A stretch of 64,000 nucleotides of DNA from Corythucha ciliata (Eukaryota; Arthropoda; Insecta; Hemiptera; Tingidae): contig CM075939.1 of NCBI GenBank assembly GCA_038030265.1, forward strand, positions 26,765,253 to 26,829,252, in the 5' to 3' direction. A program made the translations under genes and the position numbers. A model generated the notes under the pieces. It was not told where the DNA came from and did no database searches. It was given only the letters and a program-made list of their open reading frames with translations. How positions within the stretch are numbered: position 1 is the first letter of the stretch; each line of letters opens with the position of its first letter. Shown here in pieces: positions 47,197 through 58,479 of the stretch.

Positions 47197-50100
47197 GCGT
47201 TTATAATGGACCACTCGTACGCGTCTGAGGATCGAAAGTTGAAAAAGATTCGACGGGTGTGTTGCGTTCCCCAATGTTCGAGTAACAATCGAACCCTTAA
47301 CGGGGTCTGTCTAAAACGCGGATCTGCAGATCGGCAGATCTGCAAGATTAACACCTCGCATCTGCAGATCTGCAGATTAACACCCCAAATCTGCAGATTA
47401 ACACCTAAAATTCCGTAATTCAACGAAAATGAGACTTCAATTGAAAAATAAAGTTAAAGTAGACCAATAATAGGCACAAAATTACCGATCACATTTTAAT
47501 ATGACAATAATGAAGCGACACACTCGAACAATCACTTTTACTTCATTCGCTCAGACTTCAATTGCATGCAACAGCCAATCATACCATTTACAAAAATTTG
47601 CTTAAATTTTGACGCTTCCATGTAAATACAACAGGCACTTCCCCCTTCCACGCACATCTGCAGATTCATAAAAGCCTGCAGATCGGCCACTTAGCGTTAA
47701 TTGTTCAGTCTCAAAATGCACACAAAAGCCACTCCAACAATTTGAGATGATTCACCTCAATTTTGACCTGTCCTGGTCAGTACAACTAGCACTTCCCCTC
47801 GTAGCGTGCAGATCTGCAGATTCATAAAAGCCTGCAGATCGGCCACTTAGCGTTAATTGTACAGCCTCAAAATGCATAATAGAGCTAATACAACAATTTA
47901 AAATAACTCACCTCAATTTTGACCCCTCCTGGTCAATACAACTAGCTTTTCCCCCTGTAGCGTGCAGATTCATAAAAGCCTGCAGATCGGCCTTTTAGCG
48001 TTAAAATTTCAGCATCAAAATGCATACTAAAGCTAATCCAACAATTTGAGATGATTCACCTCAATTTTGACCCCTCCTGGTCCATACCCCTAGCACTTCC
48101 CCCCGTAGCGTGCAGATCTGCAGATTCATAAAATCATGCAGATCGGCCACTTAGAGTTAATCGTACAGCCTAAAAATGCATAATAGAGCTAATACAACTA
48201 TTTAGGATAATTAACCTCAATTTTGACCCCTCCTTGTCAATACAACAGGCACTTCCTCCCGTAGCGTGCAGATCTGCAGATATTGTATTGACAAGGAGGG
48301 GTCGAAATTGAGGTGAATTATCCTAAATTGTTGTATTCGCTCTATTATGCATTTATATGCTGTACGATTAACTCCAAGGGGCCAATCTGCAGGATTTTAT
48401 GAATCTGCAGATCTGCACGCTACGGTGCGAGGTGCTAGGTGTATTGACCAGGAGGGGTCAAAATTGAGGTGAATTATTATAAATTGTTGTATTTGCTATA
48501 CATATAATGCATTTTGAGGCTGAACAATTAACTCTAAGTGGCCGATCTGCAGGCTTTTATGAATCTGCAGATCTGCACACTACGAGGGGGAAGTACTAGT
48601 TGTATTGACCAGGAGGGATCGAAATTGAGGTAAATCACCACAAATTGTTGGATTAGCTTTAGTATGCAATTTGAGGCTGAAAAATTAACGCTAAGTGGCC
48701 GATCTGCAGGCTTTTATGAATCTGCAGATCTGCACGCTACGGGGGGAAGTGCTAGTTGTATTGACCAGGAGGGGTCAAAATTGAGGTAAATCACCTCAAA
48801 TTGTTGGATTAGCTTTAGTATGCAATTTGAGGCTGAAAAATTAACGCTAAGTGGCCGATCTGCAGGATTTTATGAATCTGCAGATCTGCACGCTACGGTG
48901 CGAAGTGCTAGGTGTATTGACCAGGAGGGGTCAAAATTGAGGTGAATTATTATAAATTGTTGTATTTGCTATATAATGCATTTTGAGGCTGAACAATTAA
49001 CTCTAAGTGGCCGATCTGCAGGCTTTTATGAATCTGCAGATCTGCACACTACGGGGGGAAGTGCTAGTTGTATTGACCAGGAGGGATCAAAATTGAGGTG
49101 AATTACCTCAAATTGTTGGACTAGCTTTAGCATGCATTTTGAGGCTGAACAATTAACTCTAAGTGGCCGATCTGCAGGGTTTTATGAATCTGCAGATCAG
49201 CACGCTACGGGGGGAAGTGCTAGTTGTATTGACCAGGAGGGGTCAAAATTGAGGTAAATCACTTCAAATTGTTGGATTAGCTTTAGTATGCAATTTGAGG
49301 CTGAAAAATTAACGCTAAGTGGCCGATCTGCAGGCTTTTATGAATCTGCAGATCTGCACGCTACGGGGGGAAGTGCTAGTTGTATTGACCAGGAGGGGTC
49401 AAAATTGAGCTGAATTACTATATATTGTTGAATTAGCTATATTATGCATTTTGAGGCTGAAAAATTAACGCTAAGTGGCCGATCTGCAGGCTTTTATGAA
49501 TCTGCAGATCTGCACGCTACGGGGGGAAGTGCTAGTTGTATTGACCAGGAGGGGTCAAAATTGAGGTAAATCACCTCAAATTGTTGGATTAGCTTTAGTA
49601 TGCATTTTGTGGCTGAACAATTAACTCTAAGTGGCCGATCTGCAGGCTTTTGTGAATCTGCAGATCTGCACGCTACGGGGGGAAGTGCCTGTTGTATGGA
49701 CAACAAGGGGTCGAAATTGAGGTGAATTATCCTAAATTGTTGTATTAGCAATATTATGCATTTTTATCTTGTACGATTAACTCCAAGGGGCCGATCTGCA
49801 GGCTTTTATTAATCTGCAGATCTGCACGGTAGGGGGGGAAGTGCCTGTTGTATATACATGGAAGCGTCAAAATTCAAGCAAATTTTTGTAAATGGTATGA
49901 TTGGCTGTTGCATGCAATTGAAGTCTGAGCGAATTATTGTCTTATTAAAATATGTTCGGTAATGTTGTGCCTATTATTGGTCTACTTTAACTCTATTTTT
50001 CAATTGTAGTCTCACTTTCGTTGAATTGCGGAATTTTAGGTGTTAATCTGCAGATTTGGGGTGTTAATCTGCAGATCTGCAGATGCGAGGTGTTAATCTT

Positions 50101-50449
50101 GCAGATCTGCAGATCCGCGTTTTAGACAGACCCCCCTTAACGTGCCGTTCCACCGATTCCCTGCCGATGCAAATATAAGGAAAACAACGTTCCGAACGAT
50201 CGGAAGGGTGCATGATAGGTGTAAATCGGCCTTTATACTTTCCTCTTCGAAAGTGAATTGTCTCACAAATGTCGCAAATCGTTTTTCGTGTCATTCGATG
50301 GTGCGTGCATCGCTGGGTGGCTGAATCCGAATTTGAGCCTCGTACATGTCTTTGACCGACTTTTTGATTATTCCCCAAGACTGTTGCAAATCTGTGCAGC
50401 TCACGCGCTTCATAGTATCAAGCGAGTTCCTTGACGAGGGAGGAAAAAG
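47197..50449 (+). pseudogene. THAP gene fragment, copy 2, split by the foldback element
   Basis: Exon 1 starts at 47197 after TGTTCATTACAG, is cut at 47302 within the THAP domain, and resumes at 50134 to its donor at 50218. Exon 2 runs 50380-50449. The same GCGC excess as in copy 1 follows ICAAH, so the frameshift predates the duplication. The insertion removes any coding role for this copy. Confidence 0.65.
47303..50133. mobile_element. Foldback-like element, copy B: complete, 2.83 kb
   Basis: Outer ends are GGGTCTGTCTAAAACGCGG and its complement, followed by AT-rich blocks of several GATCTGCAG palindromes (TTAATCTGCAGAT theme). A ~230-base shared arm comes next. Then ~157 bp tandem units lie inverted about a centre near 48285: about four units on the left and ten on the right. 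Each unit has GATCTGCAGGCTTTTATGAA and GCACGCTACGGGGGGAAGTG. It is flanked by CCCTTAACG on both sides (47294-47302, 50134-50142). The uninterrupted site in copy 1 of the duplication (45656-45675) has this sequence once. Depending on how terminal G/C are counted, the duplication is 7-9 bases. It has no coding capacity. Confidence 0.9.
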
Positions 50450-50518
50450 GTATGTCAACGATTACATTGTACACCAATAGCTCGGCTAGGAAATGGGTCG
50501 GTACTTTGTTGATCTCAC

Positions 50519-50721
50519 CTAATGAGGATGAGCAAAATCGTAGTCACGTGTTTGCACTTGCCGCTGCCTGCCTTACACGTGCAACTGCTCGATCTAATTT
50601 TACCACTGTCGATTTTTACGGAAACCTCATGAGGTGGGCTGTTCAGACTAGACGTTTTCAGGCCGAGGGCAAAAAAGTCGACATATTCGCTGTCTTCAGC
50701 AACTACTCCGTACTCTAGCAT
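50519..50721 (-). CDS. SWIM zinc-finger exon, copy 2
   Basis: An open minus-strand frame ends at a donor (ATTAG/GTGAGA, 50519). It encodes a hydrophobic/acidic start, PPHEVSVKIDSGKIRSSSC, then CTCKAGSGKCKHV, a SWIM finger (CxC...CxH). The frame may extend upstream to an acceptor-like site near 50757. SWIM exons of this kind occur in insect proteins that combine THAP, SWIM and YqaJ-type nuclease domains, and in transposases. Here the THAP exons are on the opposite strand, so this exon belongs to a different transcript or to a rearranged gene. Confidence 0.6.
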
Positions 50722-51115
50722 ATGGTTATTGGTTAGCCTTAATGATGGCTGACCCTTCTATCATAGGCGTTCGGAAATCCCCTATGTAATCAATTATTTA
50801 GGGCAGCTCAACTATGTCCTCATCCATCTGAAATTGTAACGCATATAATAATAAATAAATCAGAAAGCTGCCCCGCTATCTAGCACTTAGGTGAACAATA
50901 GTGGATATTCTTAGGCAGCGTTCTCAAACCCTGTGCTTACGGCTGTGGAGTCTATGCAACCTATCTAAAAATGTCTTTTTATTGAGAATACAATCATTAG
51001 TTTTGTTGCATAGATTCATAACGCAGTAGCCGTATCAAAGGGGTCAACTAAGCACATTTCTGATGCTAATGGTTGTTCTAACATAATTTCACATGAAATT
51101 GTAATTAAAATATAA

Positions 51116-51246
51116 AGCCGGCTCCCCACATGCGGTGTTTGCCAAATAACGAGCAAAATATTAATCAATTTCCTAGAAACCGACCAACTGAAAATTGAAA
51201 AGATTTTGCTCGTTATTTGGTAAATACCGCATGTGTGGAGCCGGCT
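51116..51246. mobile_element. 131-base palindromic MITE, AGCCGGCTCC ends, TAA target duplication
   Basis: It starts AGCCGGCTCCCCACATGCGG, ends CCGCATGTGTGGAGCCGGCT and is flanked by TAA at 51113-51115 and 51247-51249. Arms continue with GTATTTACCAAATAACGAGC. The size and TAA site suggest a PIF/Harbinger-type MITE. Confidence 0.8.
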
Positions 51247-51419
51247 TAAGATTCACCATTTGGCGTGTTGATAGACTAATACTGTACTCTCTCAGAACGC
51301 AATTATTCCTGGTACGGCACCCTCAGGTTCAATGAAACGCTTATTGAATCTAAAATACTTACATTTTAAGCGGCCAATACTGTATATTCCAGCGGGTTGT
51401 TGAACACAAATTCAATAAA

Positions 51420-51919
51420 NNNNNNNNNNNNNNNNNNNNNNNNNNNNNNNNNNNNNNNNNNNNNNNNNNNNNNNNNNNNNNNNNNNNNNNNNNNNNNNNN
51501 NNNNNNNNNNNNNNNNNNNNNNNNNNNNNNNNNNNNNNNNNNNNNNNNNNNNNNNNNNNNNNNNNNNNNNNNNNNNNNNNNNNNNNNNNNNNNNNNNNNN
51601 NNNNNNNNNNNNNNNNNNNNNNNNNNNNNNNNNNNNNNNNNNNNNNNNNNNNNNNNNNNNNNNNNNNNNNNNNNNNNNNNNNNNNNNNNNNNNNNNNNNN
51701 NNNNNNNNNNNNNNNNNNNNNNNNNNNNNNNNNNNNNNNNNNNNNNNNNNNNNNNNNNNNNNNNNNNNNNNNNNNNNNNNNNNNNNNNNNNNNNNNNNNN
51801 NNNNNNNNNNNNNNNNNNNNNNNNNNNNNNNNNNNNNNNNNNNNNNNNNNNNNNNNNNNNNNNNNNNNNNNNNNNNNNNNNNNNNNNNNNNNNNNNNNNN
51901 NNNNNNNNNNNNNNNNNNN
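51420..51919. other. Assembly gap of exactly 500 N
   Basis: A round 500 N is usually a placeholder of unknown true length. It cuts copy 2 of the duplication, so the copy's end and whether a third copy exists cannot be seen. Confidence 0.95.
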
Positions 51920-52829
51920 AAATGGAACTACACATATAAAGTAAAGTGACGTGGGTAGACTCTACTAAACGTCTGATTATATTTACTGCTACAACGGATA
52001 GTGAGAACAACCTAAAGATAGTAAACCTTTAACCAAAGTCAGCTTGTACAATCAGCCTTTCAGTATGTTAGACGTAGCTGACTTATTTGGTATGTCTGAC
52101 TACAGACGTACGGTTAGGCCAACTACATGTTGTGTAACTTTTATCTTGCGAAGGTTACGGGCGCCCACTTTTGTAGTTGGAACTACCGTTCCGTTGGGTT
52201 CAAATAAAATTCAGGCGGGTAGCTTCTACTAGAGCTCAAGGTTGAATTACCCATCCAGTTTGAGGTCCAATCAACCGGACAACAAAAACAAAGGTTGTGG
52301 TGACACGTGAAGTTGTTCTACCTTGCTATCTTGCTGCAATTTGCAGGTAATTTGAAAATGTTAGGGGTACTCCCCTCTTTGCCATGGTTGTTTGTACAAG
52401 GTTTTCTCGACTACTACCTTTCCTTCTTCGTAGGCAAGAAAGAAAGGAAGAGGCAATGGAAGGAGAAATGGAGAGCGTTTTTATGGGATTAGAGTTGTAA
52501 AAGGGTTGTCCTGGTATGGTGCGGAATCCCCACGAGCTGAACTCCCACGTAATCATAATGCGTAGTTCCCCCGATTTCAAAATAAGTGGCCCCAGAAATG
52601 TTGAACATTTTGTTTTATTGAAAAAAGTCCCACCTATTAATTTTTTAAAAATTTGTCATCGTTGACGTCATGGCATAAACAATAATAATTGGTTGAAAAT
52701 TAAGAGCATACCTCTTTAGTCTATTTACCTTGGTCTTCAACAACTTTTTTAACCAAGGTCAACAACTAATCATGATTGCGACGTAAACAATTTTATCAGA
52801 ATTCATATTAGTACGGTTAGTAGATTAGT
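51920..52829. other. No gene seen
   Basis: Short frames only. A small inverted pair (ACCTTGGT...AACCAAGGT) lies near 52728-52760. Confidence 0.4.
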
Positions 52830-54161
52830 ACCACAACATCCAAAGTGAAAGTTTCCCTCCAACGCCAAATTGTCCCTCACAACCCAGATATTGATTGGTA
52901 AAAAGTTTCACCATTTGGAGCTATGGGTTTGCGTGGGAGGGGGTAATAAGTTAATAAATTCTTATTTTGTTCCAGTATTTCTCAAATATTTCGAAATCTA
53001 TGAGGTTTAGCGTGAAAATGAGCGTTTACAAGTATAATCTTTATCAAATTGCCCACAAAAATGATCCCCGAAATAATCTTACTTGAGTGAACGGTTCGAG
53101 AGTTACGGCGGGTGTAGTAATAAACATTTTTCGTGTTTCGACGTTTTTTGTCGAAAAAGTGGCATAAGGAAACTTTTTTTTGTTTGCACGATTTTCTTTT
53201 GTAAAATCAAATTGCAATTTCGGTGGGCTGTAGAATGTTAGTAATATGCCCTTGGAGGGACAAAAACCTTCTCTTCTTCTCAAGGGGCGCTAGTACTTTT
53301 CAAGGGAGAATAGGCTTCCTTTGGCCTAGGTCATATACACAAGGTGGATCCGTATTACTCAGATACAAAATTTTGGGTGAAACTACGTTTAAAGCCGAGT
53401 ACAATGCCATATCTCGAGCCATTCCTGGTTTATGATTTTTTTCTTTATAATGCAAAAACAGGGCAATTTCGTTCAAAGAACCGCGATTTCTCGGCTTATA
53501 TCGCACCTAATCTAAACATCGATGGCAGTTTCGGGAACTATCGAAAATTGGAAAATAGAGGCCATTTCATTGCTTGAAACCATCATCAACTCCTAGAAAT
53601 TTGGCCTTTTGTCATAGATTCACGTAAACTCCATAAATTGTACGTTTTCCAAAACATTGCTGTATCCAAACGGGGTTTTCCACAGACTGACGATGCTCCA
53701 AAAAAACGTCTCTTATTTTCTGAAGTTTGTTATGGCGTATTTACATTTAACGACACCCCTGACATTTCCCGCGATAATATAGCGAGAATGCTCAGAAAGT
53801 CATTTGTCTACAGAATGAATAACAATCGCTCACCATATTCGTCGAGAAACGTCAGTTTCCGGTTAACATGATATGTGAATACACCATAAAAAAGCTGATA
53901 ATACGGGGACGTTTTTGTCATGCATCGTAAGTCCGTGGAGAAAACCGTTTGGGTACAGCAATCTTTTGGAAAGCGTACTTATTGTGGAATTTACGTGAAT
54001 CTACGATAAAAAGGCATATTTTTAGGATTTGACGATCATTTCAAGCAATGAAATGGCCTCTACCTTAACCGAAATTGTCCGTAGTTTCTGAAAATGTCAT
54101 CAAGGTTTGGATCAAGTCAAGTGTGATGTAAGCCGAGAAATCTGGGATTTTTCAAAGCAAT

Positions 54162-55602
54162 TGTAACGAGGCGGCCCCAATTTTTGGCTTCATTTATATT
54201 ATTTCATTCCCCAGTATAAGAAGGAGAAACCTTCAGTTGAGCGAGTTTGTTTACCAGATGATAAATAAAGGAAACCCCTAGCAACGGGAGGAAAGGGAAA
54301 GAAAAGGCATAATTTGGGGGAAATCAAGTCCCTATAAAAAGGCGTGCAGAGCTCGTCTCGAGGCATTATTTTGACAGTTTTTTGCTAGTTTTTACGCAGT
54401 TTTGGCAGTTTTCATAGTTTTCCTAACACCAAGTGTAATTTTGTGAGTTTAGTTCACTCAAAGGGCAGGGAGTGATTCACGGGGTGAATTGTCGCGTTTG
54501 TGCGTCTGTTCTGTAAGTTGTGCGTCTTTTTTCTCGCTTTTCTTCTAAATTCTCTCGCTCGTCACCGTGTACGAGTTTTTCACCGGTGTGCTCGTTCGAG
54601 TTACAATACACTCGCACACACCACGCACAGTTGTCTCCGACGTTGCCGCCGCTCACCGTAGCTGGACCCGGCACGCAGTAAGACACATTTCGTCGTTCGT
54701 TGTCGCCGCCGCTCACCGTAGCTGGACCCGGCGCACACACACAAGACACCAACCGTCGCAGACGTTGCCGCCACTCACCGTAGTCGGACCCGGCACGCAC
54801 AAGACGTCACTCGCCGTTCGTTTTCGCCGCCACTCACCGTAGTCGGACCCGGCGGACTCTGTTCATCGAAGTGGAAACACGGACACGCACACGCACAAAC
54901 ACAAACACGCGACTACACCCAGAAACGCAGAAGCGGACATCGTGAGTCAGTCCACTCCCTGCGCCTGCCGTCTTCAAGACCCCGTCTCTACCTCCTCTGC
55001 GGAAGCGAACCAGCTCGCCGGCTGTTGCCGTCGACCTCACACCCCTTGCCACTGACACGCACACACCACGTGTCACTGACACGCACACACACACTGACAC
55101 GCACACACCACCTGTCACTGACACGCACACACCACGTGTCACTGACACGCACACACCACGTGTCACTGACACGCACACACACACACCCACACACCCACAC
55201 CCCCCTCACACCTACACCCCCCCCCCCCCAGTTTGATTCGCTTCCTCAACGGAACTACAGGGACACCGGTCGAGGGACGGTTTAACGAACCGAGCGGTCC
55301 ACAGGGAATCAAGCGGGTGAGTGCCTTTACTTTTCTTTTTTTCTTTGGCTTTCGTTGCTTAGGGTGTTTGTCCGTGTTCACAGAACATAACTCGCTCAAC
55401 AAGCATCACCCTGAGTGTCGATCGCAGCACGCAACCACACCACCGTTTCTTCAAATCATCGTTCTCAAATTCATCTTGTTCTTCTAATCAATATAACTTT
55501 CAATTTTTTTACAAACTGTGTTAACCCCCTTTCTTTTGCAATCAACCCCTCAACCTAAGCAAACCCCACGGAAAGTAAGTGTACGGCTCGAACCCCGTTA
55601 CA
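54162..55602 (+). mobile_element. Probable solo LTR, 1441 bp
   Basis: It starts TGTAACG and ends CGTTACA (a 7-base inverted end with TG...CA) and is flanked by CAAT on both sides (54158-54161, 55603-55606). Taking it out restores the palindrome arm. A TATA box (TATAAAAA, 54333-54340) followed about 25 bases later by GCTCGTCTCGAGGCATT suggests a promoter. It carries four ~60-base repeats with CTCACCGTAGCTGGACCCGG (54640-54860) and a 24-base CACGTGTCACTGACACGCAC minisatellite (55048-55195). The frames at 54477-55285 are by-products of these repeats. A 4 bp duplication fits Ty3/gypsy or BEL elements. No gag or pol is present. Confidence 0.75.
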
Positions 55603-56139
55603 CAATTGCCGTAATTTCCTTTAATTAAAAAAAAAATCATAAACCTGGAATGGATCTTGATAGGACCCGTTCGGAAAAGGCGTTGTACTCGGATTTAGAG
55701 TAGTTTCACCCAAAATTTTGTGCCATAGTAATACGGATTCACTCTGTGTTTATGGCCTAGGCATGTGAAAGCCTAGTATCCCTTCAAAAGTAGCGCCCCT
55801 TGTGAAGGAGAAGGAGGTTATTGTTCTTTGAAGGGCATATAATTAACATTCTACCGTCCACTTCAATTGCAATTTGATTTTACAAATCTCAATCATGCAA
55901 AAAACAAAAAGTTTCCTTATGCCAGTTTTCTCGACAAAAAACGTCGAATTGCGAAAAATGTTTACTTCTACACCCGCCGTAACTCTCAAACCGTTCACTC
56001 AAGTAAGATTATCCCGGGGATCATTTTTGTGGGCAATTTGATGAAGATTATTTTTGTAAATGCTCATTTTCACGATAAACCTCAAAGATTTCGAAATATT
56101 TGAGAAATACTGGAACAAAATAAGAATTTACTAACTTAT

Positions 56140-56650
56140 AATAATAGTAATTTATTGTTCACACACAGTCTGTTGTAAAACATTGTCAAATATAAGAACG
56201 TCGTTCTCAACAATTGCGACGAGTGGAAACAAAGTCCATCGGGCGCTGCATCGAGTAGAATACGCTTGAATTGTGACCGAAATGTCTTTTGTGGCAGTTC
56301 TCTCATAGCAGCCGGAAGAAGGTTATGGAGAGAAGGTCCTAATACTGAGGGATCATATGCTTCTGTTCGCGATAGTCGACAGCGGTCAGGAACCAAGTCA
56401 TCCTTAAATCGCGTTTGGTGATCGTGTTTGCGAGACTGCAGCGCTCCCCGTTGAGCAAGCAGGTGTGTGTAGGACAGAACCTCCAAGATCAATGCCCCAT
56501 AAAAGGTAAGAATACCTTGCTCCTCAAAGAGAGCTCGGCAAGGAGTCCGGGGGGGCTTCCGAGCAAGAAGTCGGATAGCCTTTTTTTGAGCTTTGAACAC
56601 TCTCAGTGCATGCGGCGAATTTCCCCAGACTATTATTCCATAAGGCATCA
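56140..56650 (-). pseudogene. 5'-truncated non-LTR retrotransposon insertion (3' 0.5 kb)
   Basis: The minus strand encodes the C-terminal reverse-transcriptase region: PYGIIVWGNSPHALRVFKAQ, PRTPCRALFEEQGILTFYG, then LGPSLHNLLPAAMRELP and FKRILLDA. Its 3' end has AATAAA and an AT-rich tail at 56140. TTAT flanks both sides (56136-56139, 56651-56654), and the palindrome arm is continuous when it is removed. This is a typical truncated LINE insertion. Coding up to the stop at about 56150 appears open. Confidence 0.8.
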
Positions 56651-56934
56651 TTATTACCCCCTCCCTCCCAAACCCATAGCTCCAAATGGTGGAACTTTTT
56701 ACCAATCAGTAAGTGGGTTGTGAGGAACAATTTGGCGTTGAAGGGAAACTTTCACTTTGGATGTTGAGGTTGGGCCGTTTATTTTGGTCGCCATTGGAAA
56801 CCAATGTGTATCAATTTTAACCGCGATCAATTTTGCTGGTGAAAATGGGCCATACCCGATCAACATGGCTTGTCAACCTTGTTTACAACATTGCGTTTAC
56901 AACGTTGACTGTTTGTGGGGGGTCCTCCTAATTT

Positions 56935-57570
56935 GCGGACCAACAAAATGAATTCTGCGGACCAGCCCATAACTCTCCATAAAGGGTTCCGACTGGGCTG
57001 ATTTTCTGTAATTATACTTTACTCCGATGGCAGTACAAGCCATCAACATTTGATGACGATTCGGTAATTTGCTGACCACCTTCGAGTCGAATCCTCAATC
57101 GAGTTGAATTCTGCGGACCATCCCATAACTCTCCATAAAGCGTTCCAACTGGGCTGATTTTCTGTAATTCTTATGTAATTGATTATTTGTTTGAGTAAAA
57201 ACATTCTTTTATTCTATTTAAATGTGCCGACCAGGAGGTGTTTAGAGGGTTCAGTGAAGAGACAAGTTTCCTGGATACCTGTCTATCAACAGGATTGTTG
57301 GTTGTGTGTGCTTTTTTGACATGTGACGGGGAGATACCTACGGGTGCCTTGAAAATGGGGTGCATTTACCCCGAAACTAGTCGGCACATTTAAATAGAAT
57401 AAAAGAATGTTTTTACTCAAATAAATAATCAATTACCTAAATCTTTTAACATTCACGATACAATCAAAATTTGGCTGTAATTCTATTCTACTTCGGTAGC
57501 AGTACAAGCCATCAAAATTTGATGACGATCCGGTAATTTGTTGACACCCCTCTCCCCACACCACGCGGAG
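56935..57570 (-). repeat. Dispersed ~190 bp repeat, three partial copies
   Basis: The phrases AATTCTGCGGACCAGCCCAT, ACTCTCCATAAAG, GGGCTGATTTTCTGTAATT and GGCAGTACAAGCCATCAA recur at about 56945, 57105 and 57475. The third copy is split by the palindromic element 57175-57436. Inverted copies are at 59560-59810. Confidence 0.7.
57175..57436. mobile_element. 262-base palindromic MITE
   Basis: Starts GTAATTGATTATTTGTTTGA and ends with its complement; arms of ~58 bases continue through GAATAAAAGAATGTTTTTAC and TGTGCCGAC. It sits in a copy of the dispersed ~190 bp repeat. The exact target duplication is unclear because the flanks are AT-rich. Confidence 0.75.
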
Positions 57571-58087
57571 TTGAATTCTGCGGACCAGCCCTCCATATGC
57601 GGATCAAATAGACTTGATATCTCTCATTCGTTGCTTCTGTCGTGTAGGTTACGCTCACCAGCCAATCACAAACCCTCCCCACTCTAAAGGACCACATATG
57701 GTGGTTATTGTCAGTGCCTGTATGTAACTATAGGTTCTCTACCCCTTGCCTACCATTCGATTTTGTCTCCGATAGTAGAAGGCAATCGCTTCACAACATT
57801 TTGGACCAAAATCCGAATACACTGGAATTCGGCGATTTCTTTCAAATGTCATACCTTGTTATCCCCATTCAAGTTTTTCGAGTTTATAGCGCAATTGGCA
57901 GTATGTGTTATACTATTCATTTTTATTACCGACCCCCCCTCCCACCGATACTGATGTGTACTATCGGTTGAGTTTGAGCCCAACTTCATCCCCTACCCCA
58001 TCGTCACCTCACCCCGCCCCCCCCCAACAATTACTGTGTACCAACCAATGACTAGCTACCTTCACGTCTCACGTGAAATATTTGCAC

Positions 58088-58300
58088 CGAATATGATGCT
58101 TCTAGAATAAACTGGTGAATTGTGGTGATTTTCTTTACCATTGCAACCCCTATTTTTCCCTCTCCCCTTCGACCTATTTGACTCAAATTCAATACCCCCC
58201 CCCCCCCCCCCGAGGTCTTATGATTATTGGTTTTTGGGCTGAAGCTCGTTCCGCTAAATTAATGTCTTTGAGAGTTATCGTGCTAACAATAAGAAAAAGG
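58088..58300 (+). repeat. Third copy of the ~230 bp repeat seen at 34085-34605
   Basis: Shares CCGAATATGATGCTTCTAGA, CTTATGATTATTGG and GAGAGTTATCGTGCTAACAA. Similarity continues weakly to about 58440 (GTGAAACGTGAAAAAACAT), as in the 34.6 kb copy. Confidence 0.65.
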
Positions 58301-58479
58301 TCATAAATAAATGTAACATACAAATAACCAAAGACCAGTCAATTAGCGTGAAACGTGAAAAAACATAACATGATCCATGTTTTGCTACTTGAGATCTGTA
58401 GTGCCTTTTCAAAAAGACATGCACAAAAATCGCGGTCCTCAAATTTAATTTTAATAAAAAATCAAATTCAACTATAACA

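Larger units (their letters stand above)
47042..51419 (+). repeat. Tandem duplication, copy 2 (interrupted by a foldback element and cut by the gap)
   Basis: Matches copy 1 from 47042 to 47302 and again from 50134 to the gap at 51420. Copy 2 lacks nine bases (around AGTTGGAAA) in the THAP exon. Confidence 0.85.
52830..56770. mobile_element. Long palindromic element with two nested insertions
   Basis: The left arm 52830-53757 is matched in inverted form from about 53873 to 56770, once a 1441-base LTR (54162-55602) and a 511-base non-LTR piece (56140-56650) are removed. That leaves about 2.0 kb with arms of ~930 bases and a loop of ~115. Outer ends share ACCACAACATCCAAAGTGAA and its complement. 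No transposase is encoded. Arm identity is visibly lower than in foldback copy B, so it is older or the arms do not convert each other. No clear target duplication was found. Confidence 0.8.

Noticed and set aside
47303..50133. CRISPR-like array from regularly spaced repeats
   Set aside because: Units are ~157 bp, contiguous without unique spacers, inverted about a centre and in a eukaryote; this is a foldback transposon.
51366..52010. Frames running through N
   Set aside because: They only translate the 500 N gap.
54477..55285. Long frames with VSVTRGVCVSV and similar repeats
   Set aside because: They translate the tandem repeats of the LTR; several frames on both strands are open equally.
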